From: Chloroflexota bacterium
GTDB taxonomy: Bacteria > Chloroflexota > Limnocylindria > Limnocylindrales > CSP1-4
Length of the DNA stretch: 21,523 bases
Direction of reading: 5' to 3'
Assembly: GCA_017882025.1 (NCBI GenBank)
Contig: JADGQG010000009.1
Coordinates: forward strand, 1 to 21,523
Part shown: in pieces, positions 6,828 through 13,062 of the stretch
Layout of the letters: the number at the start of each line of letters is the position of its first letter
Numbering within the stretch: the first letter of the stretch is position 1
The notes under the pieces: model-generated
The model's input: the letters and a program-made list of their open reading frames with translations, nothing else
Database searches by the model: none
Told to the model about the DNA's origin: nothing
Translations under genes and position numbers: made by a program

Positions 6828-8285
6828 TCAGTGGGCAGGGAAGGCCGCGAGGATCTCGTCGGGCTCGATCTGGCGGATCGGAGCCGCGATCCGGTCGAAG
6901 CCGGTGCGCGAGACCGCAACGAGGGGTGTCGCGGCGTTCACCCCCGATATCGACGCGGCGCTGCGAACCAGCGCGGCGATGTCAGAACCCGTCAGCGGTG
7001 CCCGATCGCGCCACTTGATCGTGCCGACAAACGCCACCGAGGCCGCCGGCGGAGCCTCGCGGTCCGCACCGACGAGGTCGACCTCCACCTTGTTGTCGCG
7101 CGTCCAGAACGCGCCGACAGCGCGTGCGCCACTGAGCGTGGCGTCCCCCGCTATGGACAGTCGCGCGAGCGCGTCGCGAATCAGGGGTTCGATCGCCCGG
7201 CCCCGGTAGTCGCTGAAGTTCCGGGCGATCGACGGGGCGACCGTCGCCCCGAGCCCACGTTCGATCTCGCTCAGGGCGGGCTCGATGAACCGGAGCCAGA
7301 ACCGCAGGTACGGGTCGGAGATCCAGTACCGCCGTTCTACGGACTTCGCCGTCGAGAGGGGCAGGGCAGACGTAATGATCCGCTTCTCGGCGAGCACCGT
7401 GAGAGGGCCTTTGGGCACGGTCAGGTTCGTGGTCTTGATACCGGTCCTCGCGGAGATGCCGCCGTTCGTGCGCTCGCCAGCGCCGATCACTGAAAGGATC
7501 GAGCGCGCGTTGACATTGGCGGGTAGCTCCGCGTCGAGGATCCTCGCGGCGCTGTGCACGAGCTCTGAACCCGGATCGGCCAGGCTCGCTTTCAGGAACG
7601 CGCCGAGGTTGCCGCCCGACCAGAGCCGGACGATCTTCGGGAACCCGCCCGTGACGAGATAGGCATCGAGCGCGTCTGCCCCGGTCCTGCCCGTGAGGCG
7701 CGCGACCTCGAGCGGGCTCAGTGGCGGAACGAGCAGCTCGCGCGTTGGACGCTGGTAGAGCGGAGCGCCGTAGACGGTGATCCGCTCCATCATCGCGAGG
7801 TCGGACCCGATGAGCACGAGCACGACCGGCATCTGCTCGAGGGTCCTCCAGGCCGCGCGGATGCTGCCTTCCTGGGGGCTCGGGAGGAGTTCGCCGTCGG
7901 GGCTGCGCCGCCGCTCACAGAGGTCGGGAAACTCGTCGAGCACGATGATGCTGGGGCGGTCCGCGGTCGCCCCCGATGCCGCCGCCAGCAGCGCGCCCTC
8001 CCAGTCGGTGAAGGCGAGCCCGGCACCGGCGAGGGGTGCTGACGGGAGGCTCGAGGCCGCCAGAGCGGCGCGGAAGCGCTCGAGCTCCCGGGTCTCCGTG
8101 TACCCGTGCGCCTCGAAGAACATGCGGGGTCCGCCGTAGCGTTCGACGAACTCCGAGACGAGCCAGCTCTTGCCTATCTGCCGCCGACCGCGGACCGTCA
8201 CGAAACGTCCAGATCCGGAGCGGGCCGCATCGAGCTCGCGCCCCAGATCGCCAAGCTCCCTGGCCCGACCCACGAACCCGCGCAT
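6828..8285 (-). CDS. DUF234-type ATP-binding protein (archaeal ATPase family)
   Basis: 485-residue P-loop ATPase with a C-terminal DUF234 (PD-(D/E)xK nuclease-like) domain. Walker A is GRRQIGKS (residues 33-40) and Walker B IIVLDEFPDL (Asp117, Glu118), followed by a sensor segment VVLVLIGSD. The middle has a winged-helix region (~270-310) and the YWISDPYLRFWLRFI signature that precedes DUF234. The nuclease-like core shows Asp403 in VEVDLVG and Lys424 in VGTIKW, but the usual acidic residue two before the lysine is Thr422, so nuclease activity is doubtful. ATG 8285 has AAGGAG seven bases upstream. These genes are widespread in islands and their cellular role is not settled. It is intact, unlike its plus-strand neighbour, and may be cotranscribed with the two genes upstream. 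Confidence 0.88.
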   Translation of the reverse strand: MRGFVGRARELGDLGRELDAARSGSGRFVTVRGRRQIGKSWLVSEFVERYGGPRMFFEAHGYTETRELERFRAALAASSLPSAPLAGAGLAFTDWEGALLAAASGATADRPSIIVLDEFPDLCERRRSPDGELLPSPQEGSIRAAWRTLEQMPVVLVLIGSDLAMMERITVYGAPLYQRPTRELLVPPLSPLEVARLTGRTGADALDAYLVTGGFPKIVRLWSGGNLGAFLKASLADPGSELVHSAARILDAELPANVNARSILSVIGAGERTNGGISARTGIKTTNLTVPKGPLTVLAEKRIITSALPLSTAKSVERRYWISDPYLRFWLRFIEPALSEIERGLGATVAPSIARNFSDYRGRAIEPLIRDALARLSIAGDATLSGARAVGAFWTRDNKVEVDLVGADREAPPAASVAFVGTIKWRDRAPLTGSDIAALVRSAASISGVNAATPLVAVSRTGFDRIAAPIRQIEPDEILAAFPAH

Positions 8286-8315
8286 CGTCTCACTCCTTGA
8301 TGCTATGACCCGACT

Positions 8316-8338
8316 ATACTATGTCGCGGTTATAGTAT
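8316..8338. promoter_or_regulatory. AT-rich inverted repeat upstream of the DUF234 ATPase
   Basis: ATACTAT (8316-8322) and ATAGTAT (8332-8338) are exact inverted arms around a nine-base loop, 30-53 bases upstream of ATG 8285, in otherwise GC-rich DNA. On the minus strand TATAGT (within 8313-8322) could serve as a -10 box. This is a plausible promoter/operator for the ATPase. The right arm is part of GTATCAT, which is also the half-site core of the operator at 9186-9206. Confidence 0.45.
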
Positions 8339-8388
8339 CATCAAGTCGGCGCCTGGCCGTGACGGGGGCGATGACAGGCGGTTTCGCG

Positions 8389-8886
8389 TTACCCGAGGCA
8401 CCGGAGTTGCGAGCAGTCGGTCTTCGTGCCGGTGAGCCACACTCCGTACAGTCGATCGAATCCGTCGAGCGCTCCGCGGCACGGAGGGTTCGCCAGGTAG
8501 TGGCCGCACACAGGGTTCCCCATCGTCGCCTCGCAGTGCTCGTGCGTCGCGACCCCGTAGGTTCGGACGAAGCAGTCGACATCGTGGCGATGGAGGGCGC
8601 GACGGTAGGCGAGTTCGTGGTGTCGGAGCTCGTAGCCATACTCGGCAAGCTCCCACCGGTCGCTCCCGACGGCGCGCCAGCGTTCCCGAAGGACGATCTC
8701 GACGAGCCGCGCCCGGCGACCCACCGGCGGGTGGACCGCCAGATCCATGAACAGGTCGTCGCCGTCGCGTTCCCAGGCGACAGTCTCTGCGTCGTTGGGT
8801 GGCAGGACCGTCGCGCCGAATCGCTCGGCGCGCTCGATGACGTCGGCAAGGTAGTCAAGGATCTCGTCTGTGGTCGCTTCGATCAC
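8389..8886 (-). CDS. Unrecognised Cys/His-rich protein, partner of the HTH_17 gene
   Basis: 165-residue soluble protein that I do not recognise. The N-terminal third is acidic and helical. A central beta-like segment (RARLVEIVLRERW, WELAEYGYELRHHELAYRRAL) leads to a histidine/cysteine-rich stretch: HRHD, DCF, THEHCE, NPVCGHY, NPPC. The last three could form a metal site or an active centre. Codon use is high-GC at third positions, as in real genes here. GTG 8886 overlaps the upstream HTH stop by four bases (GTGA), so the two are translationally coupled. That layout, with a palindromic operator upstream, resembles a toxin-antitoxin pair. The general flow (beta core, then His-rich end) faintly recalls TumE/DUF6516-like toxins, which is only a suggestion. 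Confidence 0.75.
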   Translation of the reverse strand: MIEATTDEILDYLADVIERAERFGATVLPPNDAETVAWERDGDDLFMDLAVHPPVGRRARLVEIVLRERWRAVGSDRWELAEYGYELRHHELAYRRALHRHDVDCFVRTYGVATHEHCEATMGNPVCGHYLANPPCRGALDGFDRLYGVWLTGTKTDCSQLRCLG

Positions 8887-9149
8887 CGACGAAGCGCCTG
8901 TGCGCCCTCGGGCAGGGATTCCCCTTCGCCGATGGCGATGCGATTCGAGGCCGCCCGGATCACGACTCGTCGCCGCCGGGGCTTCCGCCCTTCCCGCCAG
9001 GCGTTGAAACCGGCGACCGGGATCCGGATGATGCGTGGAGAGACACGGAGAGCGGGAAGCTCGTCGCGATGGATCAGGTCGAGGACCGCGTCATCGCTGA
9101 TGCGCAGGATCTCGGCGACCTCCCTGGGCGTGTAGTAGAGCCGGTCCAT
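8883..9149 (-). CDS. HTH_17 (excisionase/MerR-like) DNA-binding protein, likely antitoxin or autoregulator
   Basis: 88-residue protein with a clear HTH_17 domain over residues 1-52: YYTPREVAEILRISDDAVLD then LIHRDELPALRVSPRIIRIP and a closing AFNAW-like helix (GFNAWREG). A basic linker (RKPRRRRVVIR) and a short acidic tail follow. ATG 9149 is preceded by AGGAGG with a five-base gap. Upstream lies a near-consensus promoter whose -10 box is inside a perfect palindrome (9186-9206), so self-repression is likely. Its stop overlaps the start of the next gene. An excisionase role is less likely because no integrase is in the window. Confidence 0.87.
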   Translation of the reverse strand: MDRLYYTPREVAEILRISDDAVLDLIHRDELPALRVSPRIIRIPVAGFNAWREGRKPRRRRVVIRAASNRIAIGEGESLPEGAQALRR

Positions 9150-9185
9150 TCGAGCCTCCTGTCAAGCCCCTGTCAGCCCCTTTCA

Positions 9186-9224
9186 GCGGTATCATTATGA
9201 TACCGCCTCCACCGCTTTCGTCAA
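9186..9224 (-). promoter_or_regulatory. Promoter and perfect palindromic operator of the HTH_17 gene
   Basis: 9186-9206 is a perfect palindrome with ten-base arms (GCGGTATCAT / ATGATACCGC) around one base. On the minus strand TTGACG (9219-9224) and TATCAT (9197-9202) are separated by 16 bases, so the -10 box lies inside the palindrome. It sits 37 bases upstream of ATG 9149. A dimeric HTH regulator bound here would block the promoter. Confidence 0.75.
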
Positions 9225-9363
9225 CTGTAGAGCACATCGGGGACGTCGTGGTCTATCTCGATCGGATCGACCCACTCGCGACCTTCGGCACGCCGGTGTT
9301 CCTGCGTCGGATCATCCTTGACGCCCTCGGTGGCGTCTGAGACTGATCTGGCGCCACCAACCT
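9225..9363. other. Intergenic stretch; possible degraded small gene
   Basis: There is no supported intact gene. A plus-strand frame from GTA 9227 to the stop at 9338 reads VEHIGDVVVYLDRIDP, then FGTPVFLRRIILDALGGV. The GTPVF and LLDxLxxG-like pieces faintly recall DUF433 antitoxins, but there is no standard start codon and the match is short. Confidence 0.2.
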
Positions 9364-9783
9364 CTATGCGGGTGGTCGCCGCCGCCGCGGCCTGGTCGTC
9401 GCCGACGACGCGTGGGGTGGCGTCGCGTCCTTCCGCCGTCTCTGTTTCTCGTCTGCGACAAGAGCCTTCCGCACGCTCGTGATCAGGCACGGGAGCTGAC
9501 GACTCACGACGCCGCGAATGACGAGCACGTCGATGGTCTGGTAGTCGTGGGTGATCTTGGCGCGGATGCCCTTGACGTCTCGCCAGGTCACGCCGGGCAC
9601 TTCCGCCAACACCTCGGGCGAGGTCTTGCTCGCGGCTTCGCCGACCTGCGAGATCCGCATCAGGACAGCATCGAGGGTTTCTGCGCTCCTCCACCAGCCG
9701 CGGCCGTGTGCCCGCGCATAGCCGATCGCTGCCTGCGCATGACCGATGAGATTGCCCAGGCGCTGTCGGTCCCGGTCATCCAT
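9364..9783 (-). CDS. hepT: HepT-like HEPN ribonuclease toxin (DUF86)
   Basis: 139-residue HEPN-fold protein of the HepT family. The catalytic RX4HXY motif is complete: Arg74, His79 and Tyr81 in GIRAKITHDYQTID. Family landmarks surround it: ETLDAVLMRISQVGEAASKTSPEV and VTWRDVKG. In characterised HepT/MntA systems HepT is an RNA-targeting toxin, and MntA adds AMP to the motif tyrosine to silence it. The last ~25 residues are an Arg/Pro-rich tail outside the domain. ATG 9783 overlaps the end of the mntA-like gene by eight bases, consistent with coupled translation. An upstream in-frame start would place 23 non-conserved residues over mntA. Confidence 0.9.
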   Translation of the reverse strand: MDDRDRQRLGNLIGHAQAAIGYARAHGRGWWRSAETLDAVLMRISQVGEAASKTSPEVLAEVPGVTWRDVKGIRAKITHDYQTIDVLVIRGVVSRQLPCLITSVRKALVADEKQRRRKDATPPHASSATTRPRRRRPPA

Positions 9784-10642
9784 AGAGGACCACCCCTTCT
9801 GACTCGGCCTTCTCTCGGATTGCCTCGCGGAGCACGCTTGCGTCGACCACATCCACGTCGCGACCCAGGAGATCCTCGAGATCGCGCCTCAGCGAGAGCT
9901 CGTCTTCGAGGGTCCGTCGGACGCCTGGCTTCCGTCGGACCATCACGTCGATGTCCGAGTCCGGTCGGAAGTCGACATGGACAGCTGAACCAAAGACCCG
10001 CATCTCGGACAGCCCGAAGCGTCGGGCGATGCGCGTCAGGGCGCTGCGAGATGGGCGGCCGATCGCCGGATGGAGACGACCCAGTGGCGGCGCATTCGAC
10101 GATCCATGTCGAAACGGGTCTGGAAACGAGCGGTCCACCGAGCCTGCGATCACCTGGCTGTGTATGGCGCGTTCGCGCACCGAGCGGTCATGGCGCAGCC
10201 GCTCGCGCGCTTCGTCATGGCCGAAACGCGCGACCTCGAGATCGGTGCGTCTGAGCATCCGGCCGAGGAGGACCTCGTCGGATGGCTCGGCGTCCCACCG
10301 GATCACGAGCAGCAACCCCGCGTCGTCCTGTGCGGCGAACTCGATCGCAGGGTTGGCGCGAAGCGCGGCGACCAGCAACCGCTCGCCCCCGCCGCGCCGT
10401 GAGGCGACGTCGAGAATCTTGGCAGCGTCCTCGTGCCCGTCCGGTGCGATCTGATACAGCGGAGGACGCGCGGGTCCGACCGACGCCAGACCGTCATCCA
10501 TCAGCACTCCCAACGCGACCTGGGTGCTCGATACGGGCGCGGAAAGTGCCTCTGCGATCTCGGTCAGGTGGAGCCCGCTGTCGCGCTGTTCCAGCGCCGC
10601 CAGGGCTTCGAGGGCTCGCTGCGAGGAGAACATGGATGGCAT
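9776..10642 (-). CDS. mntA: MntA-like minimal nucleotidyltransferase fused to an N-terminal winged helix
   Basis: 288 residues in three parts. Residues ~5-65 are a winged helix-turn-helix (LHLTEIAEALSAPVSSTQVALGVLMDDGL, read in two pieces: LHLTEIAEALS and VSSTQVALGVL). Residues ~70-185 are a domain I do not recognise. Residues ~190-288 are a minimal nucleotidyltransferase with a complete GSX10DXD motif (Gly218-Ser219, Asp230, Asp232) and a third Asp in RDVDVVD. Stand-alone MntA antitoxins are about 100-140 residues, so this is an enlarged regulator-antitoxin fusion. It precedes and overlaps hepT. The promoter's -10 box ends seven bases before ATG 10642, so a leaderless message is likely; ATG 10633 is an alternative. 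The HTH part probably binds the palindrome at 10649-10671. Confidence 0.88.
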   Translation of the reverse strand: MPSMFSSQRALEALAALEQRDSGLHLTEIAEALSAPVSSTQVALGVLMDDGLASVGPARPPLYQIAPDGHEDAAKILDVASRRGGGERLLVAALRANPAIEFAAQDDAGLLLVIRWDAEPSDEVLLGRMLRRTDLEVARFGHDEARERLRHDRSVRERAIHSQVIAGSVDRSFPDPFRHGSSNAPPLGRLHPAIGRPSRSALTRIARRFGLSEMRVFGSAVHVDFRPDSDIDVMVRRKPGVRRTLEDELSLRRDLEDLLGRDVDVVDASVLREAIREKAESEGVVLYG

Positions 10643-10648
10643 GCGGGC

Positions 10649-10676
10649 ATTCTACGTTGACAACGTAGAATGTCAA
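10649..10676 (-). promoter_or_regulatory. Near-consensus promoter with perfect palindromic operator for mntA-hepT
   Basis: On the minus strand TTGACA (10671-10676), 16 bases, then TAGAAT (10649-10654). A perfect palindrome with eleven-base arms (ATTCTACGTTG / CAACGTAGAAT) and a one-base centre covers 10649-10671, filling the space between the two boxes. Six bases separate the -10 box from ATG 10642, which predicts a transcript starting at or next to the start codon. Confidence 0.82.
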
Positions 10677-10755
10677 TCGAGACGATCGGGAGATCTCGGT
10701 ATACTCGCGCCCGAGCAGGAGCGGGATCCATGGCGACAGGCACGCGGCCCGGGCT

Positions 10756-10801
10756 AAACCGGTTCACAAGGGGCCTGCCCCTCCGGTATGATCCCGGCGC
10801 A
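10756..10801 (+). repeat. Right copy of 46-bp direct repeat, containing the glgP promoter
   Basis: About 39 of 46 bases match 4986-5031 with no gaps, in direct orientation. It includes the palindromic core AACCGGTT within AAACCGGTTCAC. This copy keeps a better promoter than the left one. The two copies bracket the accessory island. Confidence 0.75.
10763..10792 (+). promoter_or_regulatory. Probable glgP promoter
   Basis: TTCACA (10763-10768), 18 bases, TATGAT (10787-10792), then ten bases to ATG 10803. No Shine-Dalgarno is present, so the message is probably leaderless or nearly so. The AACCGGTT palindrome overlapping the -35 box is a candidate operator for a sugar-responsive repressor. Confidence 0.6.
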
Positions 10802-10802
10802 T

Positions 10803-13013
10803 ATGGTCCCGCCCGTCCGCGTCCCCACTCAGCCCGGCGCCCCGTTCCGGGTTCCCCCGCAGTTCGACGGCCTTCGCACGCTGGCGTACAACCTCTGGTG
10901 GATGTGGCACCCCCGTGCCGCGCTGCTCTTCAGCCGGCTGGAGCCGAACACCTGGTCGCGCTATCGGAACCCGGTGGCCCTGCTCCAGACCGCGATCAAC
11001 TGGAAGTCGCTCGTAGAAGACCCGGTCTTCATCGCCGAGTACCACGGAGTGATGGAGGCCTTCGAGCGTTACCTGGCGAATGGGGCCGATCACTGGTTCA
11101 ACCGGCGCCACGCCGGCCAGCTGGCGGGGCCCATCGCCTACTTCTGCGCCGAATACGGCTTCCACGAGTCGCTGGGCATCTACTCGGGCGGGCTGGGCGT
11201 GCTCGCCGGTGACCACATGAAATCTGCCAGCGACATGGCGCTCCCGCTGGTCGGCGTCGGGCTCCTCTACCGCAAGGGCTACTTCCGCCAGGCAATCGAC
11301 GCGGACGGCCACCAGGAGCACGAATACCCCGACTTCGACCTGGGGCGCCTCCCCTTCCTGCGCGTGCTGGACCCGATGGGCGACCCGCTGTCCGTCCCCG
11401 TCGAGCTGCCCGGCAGGGTGATCTCGGCCGCGGTCTGGCTGCTCCAGGTGGGCCGCGTGCCGGTCCTCCTGCTGGACACGGACCACTCCGGCAACGGCGA
11501 CGCGGACCGCCCGATCACGCATATCCTGTACGTCCGCGGGCGGGAGATGCGGCTCCACCAGGAGCTGGTCCTGGGCGTCGGCGGCGTCCGGGCGCTCCGC
11601 TCCCTGGGCCTGGCGCCGAGCGTCTGGCACCTCAACGAGGGCCACTCCGCGTTCTCGCTCGTGGAGCGTGTCCGCGAGCACGTGGCGAGCGGGATGCTGC
11701 TCGAGGACGCGTGGGCCACGGTGCGACGCTGCAGCGTCTTCACGATCCACACGCCGGTCTCGGCCGGCAACGAGCGCTTCGACGCGAACCTCGTCCGGCG
11801 TATCGCCGGGCCCTTCTGCGAGGGCGACGGCACCACCGCGGCAGGCCACGTGCCGCTCGACGAGGTCCTCCATCTCGGCCTCGGCGTCGAGGGCGACGCG
11901 GGCCAGTTCGACCTGACCGCGTTCAGCCTCCGCCTGTCGAACGGCGCCAACGCCGTCTCGAAGCTTCACGCGGAGACGGCCAACAACACCTGGGAGCCGA
12001 TCCTGGGCACGCGAGCGATCCTGGGCGTCACGAACGGCGTCCACACGCCGACGTGGGTTGGCCGCGCCACGCGCGAGCTGTTCGAACGCCACCTCGACGC
12101 AGACCTGGATGACCTGGACGGCCAGACAGACGCGGGGCATTTCTGGGAGCGAGTCGGGCGCATCCCCGACGGGGATCTCTGGGAAGCGCACCAGTACCAG
12201 AAGCTGGAGCTGGCCGTCTTCGCCCGGCAGCGGCTCCGCTCGCAGCTGGCCCGGCACGGCGAGTCGCCGACGACGCTCCTGGAGCTCGACGACGCGCTCG
12301 ATCCCACCATCCTCACGATCGGGTTCGCCCGACGGTTCGCCACCTACAAGCGGGCACTGCTCTTGTTCAGCGACATGGAACGTCTGAGGCGGCTGGTCTG
12401 GAGCGCGGACCGGCCAGTCCAGTTCGTCTTCGCCGGGAAGGCCCACCCGGCGGACAGGCCTGGCCAGCAGGTGATCCAGGCGATCTTCGAGCGGAGCCGT
12501 TCCGCGGAGCTGCGCGGGCGCGTCTTCGTCCTCGAGGACTACAGCATGCGGGTCGCGAAGCTCCTCGTGCGCGGCGTTGACGTCTGGCTGAATAATCCAC
12601 GCCGCCCGATGGAGGCGTCAGGGACGTCGGGCATGAAGGGTGCCGCGAACGGCGTGGTCAACCTGTCTGTGCTCGACGGGTGGTGGGACGAGGGCTGGAC
12701 CGGAGACAACGGCTGGGCCATCGGCGGCCGGGTCACGAACCCAGACGAGGGCGCCCAGGACTGGGCGGATGCGCTGGACCTCTACCGGATCCTCGAGGAC
12801 GAGGTGGTGCCCCGCTACTACGAACGGACCGCCGCCGGGCTTCCGCGCGAATGGCTGGCGCTCATGAAGCGGTCCATGGCCACCACGATCTGGCGCTTCT
12901 CCACGACGCGCATGCTCCACGAGTACGCGGAGCAGCTCTACCTGCCGGCTGCCGGGGTCGACGTGGCCGTGCTGGCGGCACGGCGGCGCCAGCTCGTCAC
13001 CGAGGCGGGCTGA
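10803..13013 (+). CDS. glgP: GlgP, alpha-glucan (glycogen) phosphorylase, GT35 with DUF3417
   Basis: Phosphorolytic enzyme releasing glucose-1-phosphate from alpha-1,4-glucan ends in the cytosol. The 736-residue product belongs to the short-form GT35 family with an N-terminal DUF3417 region (FDGLRTLAYNLWWMWHPRA). Landmarks: YFCAEYGFHESLGIYSGGLG, WHLNEGHSAF, FARRFATYKRALLLF, and the PLP-lysine signature MEASGTSGMKGAANG with Lys612. ATG 10788 in the same frame is also possible, but it overlaps the proposed -10 box, so I prefer ATG 10803. It is first in a three-gene plus-strand operon with two GH57 enzymes (49 and 29-base gaps). Its product, glucose-1-phosphate, is also a GlgM substrate, linking breakdown to the maltose-1-phosphate route. 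Confidence 0.96.
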   Translation: MVPPVRVPTQPGAPFRVPPQFDGLRTLAYNLWWMWHPRAALLFSRLEPNTWSRYRNPVALLQTAINWKSLVEDPVFIAEYHGVMEAFERYLANGADHWFNRRHAGQLAGPIAYFCAEYGFHESLGIYSGGLGVLAGDHMKSASDMALPLVGVGLLYRKGYFRQAIDADGHQEHEYPDFDLGRLPFLRVLDPMGDPLSVPVELPGRVISAAVWLLQVGRVPVLLLDTDHSGNGDADRPITHILYVRGREMRLHQELVLGVGGVRALRSLGLAPSVWHLNEGHSAFSLVERVREHVASGMLLEDAWATVRRCSVFTIHTPVSAGNERFDANLVRRIAGPFCEGDGTTAAGHVPLDEVLHLGLGVEGDAGQFDLTAFSLRLSNGANAVSKLHAETANNTWEPILGTRAILGVTNGVHTPTWVGRATRELFERHLDADLDDLDGQTDAGHFWERVGRIPDGDLWEAHQYQKLELAVFARQRLRSQLARHGESPTTLLELDDALDPTILTIGFARRFATYKRALLLFSDMERLRRLVWSADRPVQFVFAGKAHPADRPGQQVIQAIFERSRSAELRGRVFVLEDYSMRVAKLLVRGVDVWLNNPRRPMEASGTSGMKGAANGVVNLSVLDGWWDEGWTGDNGWAIGGRVTNPDEGAQDWADALDLYRILEDEVVPRYYERTAAGLPREWLALMKRSMATTIWRFSTTRMLHEYAEQLYLPAAGVDVAVLAARRRQLVTEAG

Positions 13014-13062
13014 GCGCCCCGCCCCGAGGCCGAGGGCCGGGGCGACAGATAAGGGAGGACTC

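Noticed and set aside
10764..12446. Long open frame (560 codons) on the minus strand opposite glgP
   Set aside because: It is the antisense shadow of glgP in GC-rich DNA; composition is Arg/Glu/Val-rich with no recognisable motif, and the plus-strand gene is certain.
13015..13044. GC-rich hairpin between glgP and the GH57 gene (CGCCCCG / CGGGGCG)
   Set aside because: Could attenuate or stabilise the message, but the loop is long, alternatives pair equally well, and the downstream ribosome site is free; not enough to call a terminator.
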